From Pulveribacter suum (GTDB lineage Bacteria; Pseudomonadota; Gammaproteobacteria; Burkholderiales; Burkholderiaceae_C): a stretch of DNA of 64,000 nucleotides. Position 1 is the first letter of the stretch, and each line of letters begins with the position of its first letter. Positions 20,621 to 31,173 of the stretch are shown here, one piece after another. Below the pieces are notes generated by a model, which was given only the letters and a program-made list of their open reading frames with translations, ran no database searches and had not been told where the DNA came from. The DNA lies in contig NZ_CP027792.1 of the NCBI RefSeq assembly GCF_003013695.1, forward strand, positions 1,756,501 to 1,820,500, written 5' to 3'. Position numbers and translations under genes: made by a program.

Positions 20621-21625
20621 ATGGGCACCGAAGAAATCCGCGCCATTCTCACCATCTGCCTGCTGGCTTCGTATGCCGACGGCGACAAGCATGACCGTGA
20701 GCGCGAGCAGATCCGCCAAGTGGCGCAAGGCCTGGCGCAGGACCAGCAGGTCAACCTGCCTGGCCTGTACCAGGACGTACTGATGCGCCGGGTACAGCTG
20801 GCCGATGTGCTGCCCCAGCTGGCCAGCGCCGAGTCGCGCCAGCTGGCCTATGAGATGGCGGTCTGCGTCTGCGAGGCCGACGGTCAGATCAGTGCGCAGG
20901 AGCAGGCCTTCCTGGCGCAGCTGCGCGAAGCCTTGGGACAGCCGACCTCCGCGGGGTTCGCCGCGCAGGCCGATGCCCTGGCCAGCGCGCCGCTGCAGAC
21001 ACCCTCGGTCGCCGCGCCGCAGTGGGTGCCGCCAGGCCAGCCTGCGCCGCACCCGGGCGCCGCCGATGCGCTGGCGAGCGAGCCGGCCGCACGCCGCACG
21101 GGCAAGCTGCCTGCCGCCGAGATGGACCGCAAGATCCTCAACGCCTCCATCCTCAACGGCGCCATCGAACTGCTGCCCGAGAACCTGTCCACGCTGGCCA
21201 TCATTCCGCTGCAGATGCGGCTGGTCTACCAGATCGGCCAGGGCTACGGCTACGAGCTGGACCGCGGCCACATCAAGGATCTGCTGGCGGCGCTGGGCGT
21301 GGGCCTGACCTCCCAGTACCTGGAAGAGGCCGGGCGCAAGCTGCTCGGCGGCCTGCTGGGCAAGGCCGGCAAGGGCCTGCTGGGCGGCCTGGGGCGCCAG
21401 GCGGTGAGCAGCGGCATGAGCTTTGCGTCCACCTACGCGCTCGGCCACGTAGCCAACCAGTACTACGCCGGCGGCCGCACCCTGAGCACGCAGATGCTGC
21501 GCGACGCTTACCAGCACGTGATGGCCGATGGCCGCCAGCTGCAGACCCGGTACCTGCCCCAGATGCAGGAGACGGCCCGGGGGCTGAATACCGCGAAGAT
21601 CATGCAGATGGTGCGGGGCGGCTGA
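20621..21625 (+). CDS. TerB-like plus DUF697 (YcjF-like) domain protein
   Basis: A 334-residue protein. The N-terminal 110 residues resemble a TerB/DjlA-type helical domain with paired acidic loops (YADGDKHDRERE and CEADGQISAQEQ). A proline- and alanine-rich linker follows. The C-terminal half (about 160-334) matches DUF697 with LAIIPLQMRLVYQIGQGYGY and a glycine-rich hydrophobic segment that may insert in membrane. DUF697 is often linked to GTPases or metal and stress functions, but the role here is unknown. GAGGAAA lies before the ATG. It stands alone and ends at a bidirectional terminator. Confidence 0.75.
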   Translation: MGTEEIRAILTICLLASYADGDKHDREREQIRQVAQGLAQDQQVNLPGLYQDVLMRRVQLADVLPQLASAESRQLAYEMAVCVCEADGQISAQEQAFLAQLREALGQPTSAGFAAQADALASAPLQTPSVAAPQWVPPGQPAPHPGAADALASEPAARRTGKLPAAEMDRKILNASILNGAIELLPENLSTLAIIPLQMRLVYQIGQGYGYELDRGHIKDLLAALGVGLTSQYLEEAGRKLLGGLLGKAGKGLLGGLGRQAVSSGMSFASTYALGHVANQYYAGGRTLSTQMLRDAYQHVMADGRQLQTRYLPQMQETARGLNTAKIMQMVRGG

Positions 21626-21647
21626 TTCAAGCGTCGAGCGCGCACGT

Positions 21648-21684
21648 AAAAAAGCCCGCTATCTTTGGGATAGCGGGCTTTTTG
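21648..21684. terminator. Bidirectional Rho-independent terminator
   Basis: AAAAAAGCCCGCTATC and GATAGCGGGCTTTTT form a 12-bp-class stem with A and T tracts on both sides. It can end both the TerB/DUF697 gene on the plus strand and tRNA-Thr on the minus strand. Confidence 0.9.
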
Positions 21685-21687
21685 ATC

Positions 21688-21763
21688 TGGTGCCGGAGAC
21701 ATGAATCGAACACGCGACCTTCTCATTACGAATGAGCTGCTCTACCAACTGAGCTACACCGGC
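21688..21763 (-). tRNA. tRNA-Thr (anticodon CGU)
   Basis: The minus strand gives a 76-nt cloverleaf starting GCCGGTGTAGCTCAGTTGGT and ending CTCCGGCACCA with encoded CCA. The anticodon loop TTCGTAA reads CGT, decoding ACG. The T-arm contains GTTCGATTC. One non-canonical pair is present in the acceptor stem. It is just downstream of fbp on the same strand. Confidence 0.93.
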
Positions 21764-21774
21764 GAAGACTCAAA

Positions 21775-22782
21775 TTATATACCGCCGTGGTAGCTGGTCA
21801 CGCGCTCGACCTCGTTTTTGGAGCCCAGGATGACGCTCACGCGCTGGTGCAGCTGGGTGGGCTGCACTTCCAGGATGCGCTCCTTGCCATTGGTGGCCGC
21901 GCCGCCCGCCTGCTCGACCAGCCAGCCCATGGGGTTGGCTTCGTACATCAGGCGCAGCTTGCCCGGCTTGTTCGGCTCGCGCTTGTCCCAGGGGTACATG
22001 AAGATCCCGCCGCGCATCAGGATGCGGTGTACGTCGGCCACCATGCTGGCGATCCAGCGCATGTTGAAGTTCTTGCCGCGCGGGCCTTCCTCGCCGGCCA
22101 GGCACTCGTCGATGTAGCGGCGCACCGGCGCGTCCCAGTGGCGCATGTTGCTCATGTTGATGGCGAATTCCTTCGTGTCCTCGGGGATGCGGATGTTCTC
22201 GCGCGTGAGCACGAACGAGCCCTGCTCCCGGTCCAGCGTGAACATGGCCACGCCGTCGCCCACGGTGAGCACCAGCGTGGTCTGCGGGCCGTAGATGCAG
22301 TAGCCGGCCGCCACCTGGGCAGAGCCCGGCTGCAGGAAGTCGCCCACCTGCACACCCGGGTGGTCCTCGGGCTTTTTCAGCACGCTGAAGATGGTGCCGA
22401 TGCTGACGTTCACGTCGATGTTGGATGAGCCGTCGAGCGGGTCGAACAGCAGCAGGTATTCGCCCTGCGGGTAGCGGTTGGGCACCACGTAGATGCCCTC
22501 CATCTCTTCGCTGGCCATGGCCGCCAGGTGGCCGCCCCATTCGTTGGCCTCTATCAGCGTCTCGTTGGCGATGATGTCCAGCTTCTTTTGCACCTCGCCC
22601 TGCACGTTCTCGGTGCTGGCGGTGCCCATCACGTCGCCCAGTTCGCCCTTGTTCACGGCCAGGGCGATGCGCTTGCAGGCGCGCGCCACCACCTCCAGCA
22701 GCAGGCGTAGCTGCGGCGGGATGCGGCCGTGGTCGCGCTGCTGCTCCACGAGGTAGCGGGTCAGGCTGATGCGTTCGGTCAT
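21775..22782 (-). CDS. fbp: Fructose-1,6-bisphosphatase class 1
   Basis: A 335-residue gluconeogenic and Calvin-cycle enzyme that hydrolyses fructose-1,6-bisphosphate. The metal-binding signature [14 protein letters not shown] is near residue 115, and the C-terminal [15 protein letters not shown] is conserved. [11 protein letters not shown] is the expected N-terminus. pepN lies 37 bp upstream on the same strand, and tRNA-Thr follows 11 bp downstream. Length is normal. Confidence 0.96.
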   Translation of the reverse strand: MTERISLTRYLVEQQRDHGRIPPQLRLLLEVVARACKRIALAVNKGELGDVMGTASTENVQGEVQKKLDIIANETLIEANEWGGHLAAMASEEMEGIYVVPNRYPQGEYLLLFDPLDGSSNIDVNVSIGTIFSVLKKPEDHPGVQVGDFLQPGSAQVAAGYCIYGPQTTLVLTVGDGVAMFTLDREQGSFVLTRENIRIPEDTKEFAINMSNMRHWDAPVRRYIDECLAGEEGPRGKNFNMRWIASMVADVHRILMRGGIFMYPWDKREPNKPGKLRLMYEANPMGWLVEQAGGAATNGKERILEVQPTQLHQRVSVILGSKNEVERVTSYHGGI

Positions 22783-22819
22783 TGCAGTGGGTCTCTCTTG
22801 GATGTGTGGTGCTGGAGGG

Positions 22820-25540
22820 TCAGGCAGCCAGGGCGCGGGTCACGACCTCGCGCACGTCGCTGGACAGCGCGGCGTGGCCAGCGACGCGGGCAATGGCTTC
22901 GCGCGCGGCGCCGCGGTAGGGCTCAGCCAGCTTGCTCCAGCGGTCCAGCGACCGGGCCAGGCGCGCGGCGACCTGCGGGTTGATGGCGTCCAGCTGCAGC
23001 ACCTGCTCGGCCCAGAAGGCGTAGCCGGCGCCGTCGGCGCGGTGAAAGCCGCCGGGGTTGCCGTTGCAATAGCTGAAGATCACGCTGCGCGCGCGGTTGG
23101 GGTTCTTCAGCGAAAAGTCCGGGTGCTGCATCAGCGCGCGCACGGCGGGCAGGGCGTCGCCCGCGCGGTCCGGCGTGGCGGCCTGCAGGGCGAACCACTT
23201 GTCGATGACCAGCGCGTCGCCCTTGAACAGCGCGTGAAAGCGCTGCAGCGCCGGCGCGGCCAGCTCGTGGCCGCTGGTGACCAGGGCGGCCAGGGCGTTG
23301 AAGCGATCGGTCATGTTGCCGGCGGACTTGAAGCGCTGGTAGGCCTTGCCGGGCCAGACCGAATCGCCTTGCGCCTGCGCAGCCAGGCACAGCATGGACA
23401 GCGCCGCGCCGGCCAGCGCGCGGCGGCCGGCGGATTGCGGGTCGGGCCGGTAGGCGCCGCTGTCCTGGTGGGTCTCGAAAGCCCATTCCCAATCGGCCTG
23501 CAGGGCGGTGGCCAGCTCCAGGCGCAGCGCCTCGCGCACGGCATGCACGCGCTGCGGATCGACCGTGTCCAGCTGCTCGGCGATGTAGGCCTCGGAGGGC
23601 AGGCTCAGCACCAGCTCCTTGAAGGCGGCGTCCAGCTGCGGGTGGCGCAGCACGCCTTGCAGCGCCTGCACGATGGCGGGTGGCAGCAGTCTTTGGTCAA
23701 AACCGGCTCCAGCGCCCGTCCCGCCTGCGGGAGCTGCTATGCTTTCAATAGCAACGCGCAGCAGCAGGCGCTGGCCGGCCTCCCAGCGGTTGAAGGGGTC
23801 GCTGTCGTGCGCGAGCAGCAGCAGCAGGTCTTCGTCGCTGTAGTCGCACTCCAGCACCACCGGCGCGCTGAAGGCGCGCAGCAGCGAGGGCACGGGCGGC
23901 TGGGCGACGTGCGTGAAGGTCAGCGTCTGCTGCGCCTCGTGCAGCACGACGGTGCGCTCGGTGCCGCCAGGCTGCTCCTCGCCCTGCAGCTGCAGGGGCA
24001 GGGCGGCGCCTTGCGGGCCCAGCAGGCCCAGCGTCACGGGGATGACGAAGGGCTGCTTGTCCGCCTGGCCGGGCGTGGCCGGGCAGCTTTGCGACAGCTG
24101 CAGGGTGTAGGTCTGCGCAGCGGCGTCGTACTGGCCCACGGCCTTCACGCGCGGCGTGCCGGCCTGCGAGTACCAGCGCTTGAAATGCTCCAGGCGGCGA
24201 CTGAGTTCGCTACCCGGGTTGGCGTCGGCCATGGCGGCCGCGAAGTCGTCGCAGGTCACCGCCTGGCCATCGTGGCGCTCGAAGTACAGCTTCATGCCGC
24301 GCGCGAAGCCCTCGCGCCCGACCAGGTTGTGCTGCATGCGCACCACCTCGGCACCCTTTTCGTAGATGGTGACGGTGTAGAAGTTGTTGATCTCGACGTA
24401 GCTGTCGGGCCGCACCGGGTGGGCCATGGGGCCGGCGTCCTCGGGGAACTGCACGGTGCGCAGCACGCGCACGTCCTCGATGCGCTTGACGGCGCGCGCG
24501 GACGGGCTGCCGGCCATGTCCATCGAGAATTCCTGGTCGCGAAAGACCGTCAGGCCTTCCTTCAGCGACAGCTGGAACCAGTCGCGGCAGGTGACGCGGT
24601 TGCCCGTCCAGTTGTGGAAGTACTCGTGGCCCACCACCGACTCGATGTTGGCGAAGTCCACGTCGGTCGCCGTCGCCTGGCTGGCCAGCACGTACTTGGT
24701 ATTGAAGACGTTCAGGCCCTTGTTTTCCATCGCGCCCATGTTGAAGTCGCTGGTGGCGACGATCATGAAGCGCTCCAGGTCCAGCGGCAGGTTGAAGCGC
24801 GCCTCGTCCCAGGCAATCGATGCCATCAGCGAATTCATGGCGTGCTCGGTCTTGCCCAGGTCGCCGGCGCGCACCCAGACCTGCAGCAGGTGCTCGGTGC
24901 CGGCGCGGCTCTTGATCTTTTGCTCGCGCGCAACCAGCTTGCCCGCCACCAGGGCAAACAGGTAGCTGGGCTTCTTGTGCGGGTCCACCCAGCGGGCGAA
25001 GTGGCGGCCATCGTCCAGCTCGCCGCTTTCGACCAGGTTGCCGTTGGAGAGCAGCACCGGATAGGCCGCCTTGTCCGCGCGCAGCAGCACGCTGTAGGTG
25101 GCCATGACGTCCGGACGATCCAGGAAATAGGTGATGCGCCGAAAGCCCTGCGCCTCGCACTGCGTGAAGAACGTGCCTTCGCTCACGTACAGGCCCGACA
25201 GCTGGGTGTTCTTGATGGGCTGGCAGGTGGTGAAGATCTCCAGCTCGAAGGGCTCGTGGCCACCCGGCAGGTTTTCCAGCACCAGCTGGCCATCCTCCAT
25301 CTTGAAGGACGTGCCTGCGCCATTGACCTGCACGCGCGCCAGGTTCAGCTCCTCGCCATCCAGGCGCAGCGGCTGGGGCGCCACCTGCGGGTTGCGGCGC
25401 ACCTGCATCTTGCTCAGCACGCGGGTCTTGGCCGGGTCCAGGTCGAAGGTGAGCTGCACCGCGTCGATCCAGTACGCCGGGGGCGCGTAGTCCTGGCGTT
25501 GGATGGCAGCGGGTTGTCCTTCTCTCGACATCATCATCAT
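22820..25540 (-). CDS. pepN: Aminopeptidase N (M1 metallopeptidase)
   Basis: A 906-residue cytoplasmic zinc aminopeptidase. The substrate motif [15 protein letters not shown] and zinc motif HEYFHNW with the downstream KEGLTVF glutamate are intact. The start falls in a run of four consecutive ATG codons (25529-25540); AAGGAAAG lies about ten bases before the first. The C-terminal ERAP1-like region contains a repeat-derived insertion at 23698-23753, encoding [19 protein letters not shown], between LLLRV and QRLLPPAIV. The enzyme otherwise looks complete. fbp follows on the same strand. Confidence 0.95.
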   Translation of the reverse strand: MMMMSREGQPAAIQRQDYAPPAYWIDAVQLTFDLDPAKTRVLSKMQVRRNPQVAPQPLRLDGEELNLARVQVNGAGTSFKMEDGQLVLENLPGGHEPFELEIFTTCQPIKNTQLSGLYVSEGTFFTQCEAQGFRRITYFLDRPDVMATYSVLLRADKAAYPVLLSNGNLVESGELDDGRHFARWVDPHKKPSYLFALVAGKLVAREQKIKSRAGTEHLLQVWVRAGDLGKTEHAMNSLMASIAWDEARFNLPLDLERFMIVATSDFNMGAMENKGLNVFNTKYVLASQATATDVDFANIESVVGHEYFHNWTGNRVTCRDWFQLSLKEGLTVFRDQEFSMDMAGSPSARAVKRIEDVRVLRTVQFPEDAGPMAHPVRPDSYVEINNFYTVTIYEKGAEVVRMQHNLVGREGFARGMKLYFERHDGQAVTCDDFAAAMADANPGSELSRRLEHFKRWYSQAGTPRVKAVGQYDAAAQTYTLQLSQSCPATPGQADKQPFVIPVTLGLLGPQGAALPLQLQGEEQPGGTERTVVLHEAQQTLTFTHVAQPPVPSLLRAFSAPVVLECDYSDEDLLLLLAHDSDPFNRWEAGQRLLLRVAIESIAAPAGGTGAGAGFDQRLLPPAIVQALQGVLRHPQLDAAFKELVLSLPSEAYIAEQLDTVDPQRVHAVREALRLELATALQADWEWAFETHQDSGAYRPDPQSAGRRALAGAALSMLCLAAQAQGDSVWPGKAYQRFKSAGNMTDRFNALAALVTSGHELAAPALQRFHALFKGDALVIDKWFALQAATPDRAGDALPAVRALMQHPDFSLKNPNRARSVIFSYCNGNPGGFHRADGAGYAFWAEQVLQLDAINPQVAARLARSLDRWSKLAEPYRGAAREAIARVAGHAALSSDVREVVTRALAA
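23698..23753 (-). repeat. Dispersed repeat copy 4, inside pepN coding sequence (reverse)
   Basis: ACCGGCTCCAGCGCCCGTCC, then CCTGCGGGAGCTGCTATGCTTTCAATAGC, is a reverse-oriented copy with a diverged stem. Read on the minus strand it stays in frame and adds about 19 residues to PepN. Confidence 0.7.
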
Positions 25541-25579
25541 GACGGATGCTTTCCTTGTCCGTGCCGGGCACGGGCGGTT

Positions 25580-26684
25580 TCAAAGGCCTTGCTTGAGCGA
25601 GGCTTCGATGAACTGGTCCAGGTCGCCGTCCAGCACTTTTTGCGTGGCCGAGACTTCGACGTTGGTGCGCAGGTCCTTGATGCGGCTGTTGTCCAGCACG
25701 TAGCTGCGGATCTGGTGGCCCCAGCCGACGTCGGTCTTGGTGTCCTCCAGCGCCTGCTGTGCCTGCATGCGCTTGCTCATCTCCAGCTCGTAGAGCTTGG
25801 AGCGCAGGCGCTGCCAGGCCACGTCGCGGTTGCTGTGCTGGCTGCGGCCGTCCTGGCATTGCACCACGATGCCCGTGGGCATGTGCGTCAGGCGCACGGC
25901 CGAGTCGGTCTTGTTGATGTGCTGCCCGCCCGCGCCGGAAGCGCGGTAGGTGTCGGTGCGCACGTCGGCCGGGTTGATGTCGATCTGGATCGAGTCGTCA
26001 ATCTCGGGGTAGACGAACAGCGACGCGAAAGAGGTGTGGCGCCCGCCCGAAGAGTCGAACGGGCTCTTGCGCACCAGGCGGTGCACGCCGGTCTCGGTGC
26101 GCAGCAGGCCATAGGCGTACTCGCCCTCGATGTGGATGGTCGCGCCCTTGATGCCGGCGATGTCGCCAGGCGTTTCCTCATCCACCGTGGCCTTGAAGCC
26201 CTTGCGCTCGGCGTACTTCAGGTACTGGCGCAGCAGCATGCCGGCCCAGTCGCACGCTTCGGTGCCGCCGGCGCCGGCCTGGATGTCGATGTAGCAGTTC
26301 AGCGGGTCGGCCTCGCGCCCGAACATGCGGCGGAACTCGAGTTCCTCGATCAGCGGCTGCAGCTTGGCCGTCTCGGCCTCGATGGTGGCGAGGCCCGCTT
26401 CGTCGCCTTCCTCGCGGCTCATCTCGTACAGCTCGCTGTTGTCGGCCAGCTCCGCGGTGAGCTTTTGCAGCGTCAGCACCACGGCGTCGAGCGATTTTTT
26501 TTCCTTGCCCAGGTCCTGGGCCTTCTTGGGGTCGTTCCAGACGTTCGGGTCTTCAAGCGACGCGTTTACCGTGCGCAGGCGTTCGTATTTGGCATCGTAG
26601 TCAAAGATACCTCCGTAACTCGCGCGTGCGCGCGCTGAGGTCTTCGAGGGTGTTGCCGATCTGGTTGATGTGTTCTGCTTCCAT
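25580..26684 (-). CDS. prfB: Peptide chain release factor 2, with programmed +1 frameshift
   Basis: RF2 terminates at UGA and UAA. The gene is complement(join(25580..26602, 26604..26684)), giving 367 residues. The first 27 codons run from ATG 26684 ([12 protein letters not shown]) to CTT, then an in-frame TGA (26601-26603). Upstream CGGAGG acts as the internal Shine-Dalgarno element and CTTTGAC as the slip site, the classical autoregulatory arrangement. After the shift the frame reads DYDAKYERL. The GGQ motif ([13 protein letters not shown]) and the stop-recognition SPF motif (RKSPFDSSG) are intact. AGGAAAG precedes the start. Confidence 0.96.
26600..26613 (-). promoter_or_regulatory. prfB programmed frameshift site
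   Basis: On the minus strand GGAGGTATCTTTGAC contains the internal Shine-Dalgarno, the CTT slippery codon and the UGA stop read slowly by RF2. Low RF2 favours the +1 shift and more RF2. Confidence 0.95.
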
Positions 26685-26770
26685 GGTGATTCTTTCCTGT
26701 GTGTTCTGCGTGAAATAACAGGCGATTTTCTCATGGAGCCCACGCCGGCCCGTGGGTAGGGGGATGGGCT

Positions 26771-26823
26771 AAAAATGATAGCTGCCAGCGCTTGACTGGC
26801 AAGCGCTTCAGGCCGATTTGCCT
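26771..26823 (+). repeat. Dispersed repeat copy 5 (forward), between prfB and the hydrolase gene
   Basis: AAAATGATAGCTGCCAGCGC followed by TTGACTGGCAAGCGCTTCAGGCC is the clearest copy: AGCGCTTG and CAAGCGCT form a perfect 8-bp stem around ACTGG. It abuts the 3' end of the downstream hydrolase gene on the minus strand. Confidence 0.85.
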
Positions 26824-27746
26824 TAAATCTTCGAGACGAAGTCTTCGATCAGCTTCGCCACCACCTGTGGCTGGTCGTGGTGCAGCATGTGGCCCGCGTC
26901 CTGCACCACGGCCGTGCGCACGTCGCGCACGTGCGTCAGGCGCTGGTGGTACTCGGCCAGGGTGTACTTGTCCTTCCACCACTGGCTCAGGCTATCGCTG
27001 TTCGCCTCCACGGACAGCACGGGCGCGCGAATGGCGGCGTACAGCGCCAGGGCCTCGTCCACGCGGAACAGGTGCGGATTGACGATCTTGTGGGCGTCGT
27101 CGCCCAGGATGGCCCAACGGCCGTCGGCGCCGGGCGCGGCCCACTCGCGCGCCAGCCAGGCGGCCTTGCCCGCGGGCAGGCGCGGGTTGGTCTTCATCAG
27201 GCGCTGGGCCACGCCGTCGGCATCGTCATAGGTCTTGAGCGCCAGTTCGCCGCGCTCGTGCTGGCGGATCTCCTCCATCCACTGGGCGTAGCGGCGCGGG
27301 GCTTGGCTTGGGTGGGTGGCGGGCAGGCCAAAGCCCTCCAGGTTGACCAGGCGGCGGATGCGCTCGGGGCGCACGCCGCCATAGACCATGGCCACGTTGC
27401 CGCCCATGCTGTGGCCCACCAGGTCGATGGGCTGGGCGCCGGCGTAGTGGTCCAGCAGCTGGTCCAGGTCGGCCAAGTAGTCGGCAAAGGCGTAGTGGTC
27501 ACAGGGCGCGGCCGGGCGCGTGTGGCCGAAGCCGCGCCAGTCGGGGGCGATGATCTGGCGGCCGGCGGCAAAGGCCTTGCTGAAGGCATCGACCACGAAC
27601 TGCCAGGATGCACCCACATCCATCCAGCCGTGCACCAGCACCAGCGGCGCCTGGCCGGGCTGGGGGGCGCCCCACAGGCGCACGTGGTAGTCGAGGTGGC
27701 GGATGCGCACGGTTTCGGTGCGCGCGGTGCGAAGGGGCTGGTACAT
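26823..27746 (-). CDS. Alpha/beta hydrolase
   Basis: A 307-residue single-domain hydrolase. The oxyanion motif [14 protein letters not shown], nucleophile elbow VGHSMGG and a C-terminal catalytic histidine region ([12 protein letters not shown]) are present. Fold neighbours include esterases, epoxide hydrolases and haloalkane dehalogenases, so the reaction is unknown. Its stop lies at the edge of a dispersed repeat. It is divergent from the aldo/keto reductase gene across 121 bp. No signal peptide is seen; the protein is probably cytoplasmic. Confidence 0.87.
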   Translation of the reverse strand: MYQPLRTARTETVRIRHLDYHVRLWGAPQPGQAPLVLVHGWMDVGASWQFVVDAFSKAFAAGRQIIAPDWRGFGHTRPAAPCDHYAFADYLADLDQLLDHYAGAQPIDLVGHSMGGNVAMVYGGVRPERIRRLVNLEGFGLPATHPSQAPRRYAQWMEEIRQHERGELALKTYDDADGVAQRLMKTNPRLPAGKAAWLAREWAAPGADGRWAILGDDAHKIVNPHLFRVDEALALYAAIRAPVLSVEANSDSLSQWWKDKYTLAEYHQRLTHVRDVRTAVVQDAGHMLHHDQPQVVAKLIEDFVSKI

Positions 27747-27867
27747 GGGGCCGGATTATTTGCGTCGCGCCGGCGGCGCCCAGTCGTGCCTGGGACAGTG
27801 TGCGCGCTGCACGCCGGCGCGGGCGTCCGTACACTCGGGCGCTGCATTTTTTGACGGAGCCCGTTGC

Positions 27868-28929
27868 ATGAACACCCTTCCCCTTGGCCACAGCGACCTG
27901 CGTGTCACCCCCATCTGCCTGGGCACCATGACCTTCGGTGAGCAGGTGGACGAGCACGACGCCCATGCCATCCTGGACCAGGCGCTGGAGCGCGGGGTGA
28001 ATTTCATCGACACGGCGGAGATGTACGCCGTGCCGGCGCGCGAGGCCACCTATGGCGCCACCGAGACCATCATCGGCAACTGGCTGGCAGCGCGCCCCGG
28101 CGTGCGCCAGCGGCTGGTGCTGGCGACCAAGGTGGCCGGGCCCTCGCGCGGCATGCCGTGGATTCGTGACGGCGTGGGCATGACGGCCGCCGACATTGCC
28201 GCTTCGTGCGAGGGCAGCCTGCGCCGGCTGCAGACGGACGTGATCGACCTGTACCAGATCCACTGGCCCGAGCGGCATGTGCCCGCCTTTGGCCAGCTTT
28301 ACTACGACCCGGCCAAGGAGACCAGCCAGACGCCCCTGCACGAGCAGCTGCAGGCGCTCGCCCGGCTGGTGCGCGCCGGCAAGGTGCGCTACATCGGCCT
28401 GTCCAACGAGACGCCCTGGGGCGTGCACGAGTTTGTGCGACTGGCCGAGCAGCACGGCCTGCCGCGCGTGGTGGCGGTGCAAAACCCGTACGGCCTGCTC
28501 AACCGCAGCTGGGACAACGCCATGGACGAGAGCTGCCACCGCCTCGGCGTGTCGCTGCTGGCGTACTCGCCGCTGGGCTTCGGCCTGCTCACGGGCAAGT
28601 ACGACCAGCATGCGCCCACCGAGCCAGGGGCGCCGCAGGATGCGCGCCTGGCGCGCTACGAATCGGTGCGCAAGCAGCGCTGGGGCCGGCCGGAAGCGCT
28701 GGCCGGCGCGCGCCGCTACAACCAGCTGGCGCGCGATCACGGGCTGACGCCCACCCAGCTGGCGCTGGCGTTTTGTTACCGCAGCTGGCGCGTGGCCAGC
28801 ACCATCATCGGCGTGACCTCTGCCGCGCAGCTGCATGACGACCTGGACGCCTGGAGCGTGCAGTTGAGCCCTGAGCTGCTGGCCGAGATCGACGCCATCC
28901 GCTGGCAGCTGCGCGACCCGGCGCAGTAA
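27868..28929 (+). CDS. Aldo/keto reductase (Tas-like)
   Basis: A 353-residue NADP(H)-dependent TIM-barrel reductase. It resembles E. coli Tas in length and in LGTMTFGEQVDEHDA. The catalytic tetrad is visible as the Asp and Tyr in FIDTAEMY, Lys in LATKVAGPSRG and His in YQIHWPERHV. GGAG lies nine bases before the ATG. It is divergent from a hydrolase gene and followed by a dispersed repeat and ybaK. Substrate unknown. Confidence 0.92.
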   Translation: MNTLPLGHSDLRVTPICLGTMTFGEQVDEHDAHAILDQALERGVNFIDTAEMYAVPAREATYGATETIIGNWLAARPGVRQRLVLATKVAGPSRGMPWIRDGVGMTAADIAASCEGSLRRLQTDVIDLYQIHWPERHVPAFGQLYYDPAKETSQTPLHEQLQALARLVRAGKVRYIGLSNETPWGVHEFVRLAEQHGLPRVVAVQNPYGLLNRSWDNAMDESCHRLGVSLLAYSPLGFGLLTGKYDQHAPTEPGAPQDARLARYESVRKQRWGRPEALAGARRYNQLARDHGLTPTQLALAFCYRSWRVASTIIGVTSAAQLHDDLDAWSVQLSPELLAEIDAIRWQLRDPAQ

Positions 28930-28938
28930 ATATTTAGG

Positions 28939-28990
28939 TAAAAAACGGCTCCAGCGCCCGCCAGTCAAGCGCTGGCAGCTATCAATTTTG
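28939..28990 (-). repeat. Dispersed repeat copy 6 (reverse), between Tas-like gene and ybaK
   Basis: AACGGCTCCAGCGCCCGCCA then GTCAAGCGCTGGCAGCTATCAATTTTG is an intact reverse copy. It ends about ten bases before the ybaK ATG. Confidence 0.85.
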
Positions 28991-29000
28991 AATATTTTCC

Positions 29001-29501
29001 ATGGCGAAGAAAGGCAAGGTCGCGCACATCAGCGAGACGCCCGCCACGCAGCTGCTGCGCGCGCGCGGCGTGGCGTTCACCGAGCACCCCTACGACTACG
29101 TGGAGCACGGCGGCTCGGCCGAGTCAGCGCGCCAGCTAGGGCTGGATGAACACCTGGTCGTCAAGACCCTGGTCATGCAGGACCAGGACGCGCGCCCGCT
29201 CGTCGTGCTGATGCATGGCGATTGCACCGTGTCCACCAAGAACCTGGCGCGCCAGATCGGCGCCAAGAGCGTCGAGCCGTGCAAGCCCGACGTCGCCCAC
29301 CGGCACAGCGGCTACCTGGTGGGCGGCACCTCGCCCTTTGGCACGCGCAAGGCGATGCCGGTGTTCATCGAGGAAAGCATTCTTGAGCTGCCGCGCATCG
29401 CCATCAACGGCGGGCGGCGCGGCTACCTGGTGCAGCTCGATCCGCAGGTCTGCGTGCAGCTGCTGGGCGCGCGGGCCGTGCAGTGCGCGCTGGCACAATG
29501 A
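29001..29501 (+). CDS. ybaK: Cys-tRNA(Pro) deacylase / YbaK-family trans-editing protein
   Basis: A 166-residue editing enzyme that removes cysteine mischarged on tRNA-Pro. The family pattern [21 protein letters not shown] with its catalytic lysine and the glycine-rich [18 protein letters not shown] loop are present. Length is typical of YbaK. It is 35 bp upstream of plsY on the same strand. The dispersed repeat occupies its leader region. Confidence 0.93.
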   Translation: MAKKGKVAHISETPATQLLRARGVAFTEHPYDYVEHGGSAESARQLGLDEHLVVKTLVMQDQDARPLVVLMHGDCTVSTKNLARQIGAKSVEPCKPDVAHRHSGYLVGGTSPFGTRKAMPVFIEESILELPRIAINGGRRGYLVQLDPQVCVQLLGARAVQCALAQ

Positions 29502-29535
29502 CCGGCCGCTTTTCCACGACTGTCGCCTTCTCAAC

Positions 29536-30168
29536 GTGAATTCCATCCTGCTCACCCTTGCCGCCACCGTGGCCGCCTACTTGCTGGGCTCGCTGTCGTT
29601 CGCCGTCATCGTCAGCCGCCTGATGGGCCTGAACGACCCGCGCACCTACGGCAGCAAGAACCCCGGCGCGACCAACGTGCTGCGCTCGGGCAACAAGGCC
29701 GCGGCGGTCGTCACGCTGCTGTTCGACGCGCTCAAGGGCTGGCTGCCGGTGGTGCTGGTGCGCTGGTTCGGCCCGCCCTACGGGCTGGAGGAGGGCACCC
29801 TGGCGCTGGTGGGCCTGGCGGCCTTCGTGGGCCACCTGTGGCCGGTGTTCTTCCGCTTCGAAGGCGGCAAGGGCGTGGCCACGGCTGCCGGCGTGCTGCT
29901 GGGCATCAGCGGCTGGCTGGGCCTGGCCACGCTGGCCACCTGGGTCATCATCGCCTTCTTCTTTCGCTACTCCTCGCTGGCATCGCTGGTGGCGGCGGTG
30001 TTTGCACCCTTCTTCTATGTGCTGGGCGCCGGCATGGCCTGGTACAGCGACGCGCGCGTGGGCCTGGCAATCGCTGTCATGTCCGGGCTGCTCGCCTGGC
30101 GGCACAAGGACAACATCCGCCGCCTGGTCCAGGGCCAGGAATCGCGCCTGGGCGCCAAGAAGAAGTAG
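29536..30168 (+). CDS. plsY: Glycerol-3-phosphate acyltransferase
   Basis: A 210-residue inner-membrane enzyme with five hydrophobic helices that acylates glycerol-3-phosphate using acyl-phosphate. Motif 1 is [12 protein letters not shown], motif 2 the [12 protein letters not shown] loop. The start is a GTG at 29536; ATGs upstream in the same frame lie within ybaK. It ends convergent with a degenerate HD-domain gene only 7 bp away. Length is normal. Confidence 0.93.
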   Translation: MNSILLTLAATVAAYLLGSLSFAVIVSRLMGLNDPRTYGSKNPGATNVLRSGNKAAAVVTLLFDALKGWLPVVLVRWFGPPYGLEEGTLALVGLAAFVGHLWPVFFRFEGGKGVATAAGVLLGISGWLGLATLATWVIIAFFFRYSSLASLVAAVFAPFFYVLGAGMAWYSDARVGLAIAVMSGLLAWRHKDNIRRLVQGQESRLGAKKK

Positions 30169-30174
30169 GGGCTG

Positions 30175-31173
30175 CTAGAGCGTCTGCGTGCGCTGGGCCG
30201 CGTACAGGCCCAGGCGCACCATGGTGCGGTGGTTCAGCTCCAGCGTGACGGCCGAGCGCGCCAGCGCCGACTGGATGCGCGGGCCGCTGCTGCTTTGCGT
30301 CTGGTACAGCTGGGGCGCCGTCAGCGGCTCGCCGCGCGCGTCCAGCACGCTGGCCACCAGCGGGGCGTTGGCCCGCTCGCTGCGGCGCAGCACCACGGCC
30401 GCCTCGCCGTTGTCCATGCGCACGAAGGTGCCCGGCGGGCACAGCCCCACGGTGCGCACCAGGGTGTGGCTGACCTCGTCGCGCCCCTGTCCCTCGTCGC
30501 CCACGATGGCGCGCACCGAATCGGTGGCGCTGCGGCCCGCGCGCGACGTGCGCGGACTGATCATGGCGGCGTAGCGGTCGATGGTGCCCAGCACGCGGGC
30601 CAGGCGCTGCGCCGGGGGCAGGCTGGCCAGGGGCGCCTGCTCGGGCAGCTGAACGTGGTGCTGGGCCACCACCTGCAGCCACAGCGCATCGCCGATGCCC
30701 ATGCGCTGCAGCAGCTCGCAGCCGACCTGGGGGTGGCGGGCCACAGCCTGCTGCTGCTCGGGTGTAAGCGGCTCGCGCTGCTCGGCCAGCTGGTCCTGCA
30801 GCGCCGTCATGCCGATGTTCATGGTGAAGGCCGCGCCCACCAGGCTGGCGCGCTCGTGCGCGGGCAGGGCCAGCTCGCCCGCCAGGATGTGGCACAGCGC
30901 GGCGCACACCAGCGCGTGCGAGCCGCTGTAGCCCACGGTGGAGGTGGTGGCCAGCTGGAACATCAGGTACAGCGCCGCGTCGATGTCGTGGGCCACCAGG
31001 TCGGCCAGCCAACGGTCGCACTGGCGCAGCTTGGGGCCCAGCCCCTGCACCTGGGACGGACGGGCCAGCAGCGTGCAGGCGAGCGCCTCCAGGTCGGACC
31101 ACTGGCCCAGCAGGTCTTCGTACTCGCTGTCCGGCGGCTCGCCGGCGCGAGGCTTAGTCGCGGAAGTTGTCAA
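30175..31173 (-). CDS. Degenerate HD-GYP-like domain protein
   Basis: A 332-residue protein that aligns with HD-GYP domains over about residues 75-200 but has lost the catalytic signature: MNIG replaces HDIG and the DGxGYP segment is missing, while an HH pair (VAQHHVQL) remains. It is probably not a phosphodiesterase; it may bind nucleotide or a partner. The start appears to be a TTG at 31173, overlapping the end of yajQ by 20 bases, so translation is likely coupled to that c-di-GMP-binding protein. No transmembrane segment is seen. Confidence 0.7.
   Translation of the reverse strand: MTTSATKPRAGEPPDSEYEDLLGQWSDLEALACTLLARPSQVQGLGPKLRQCDRWLADLVAHDIDAALYLMFQLATTSTVGYSGSHALVCAALCHILAGELALPAHERASLVGAAFTMNIGMTALQDQLAEQREPLTPEQQQAVARHPQVGCELLQRMGIGDALWLQVVAQHHVQLPEQAPLASLPPAQRLARVLGTIDRYAAMISPRTSRAGRSATDSVRAIVGDEGQGRDEVSHTLVRTVGLCPPGTFVRMDNGEAAVVLRRSERANAPLVASVLDARGEPLTAPQLYQTQSSSGPRIQSALARSAVTLELNHRTMVRLGLYAAQRTQTL

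Noticed and set aside
22769..26638. Open frame of 1289 codons on the plus strand across pepN and prfB
   Set aside because: It is the complement of two recognised genes and has no domain-like sequence.
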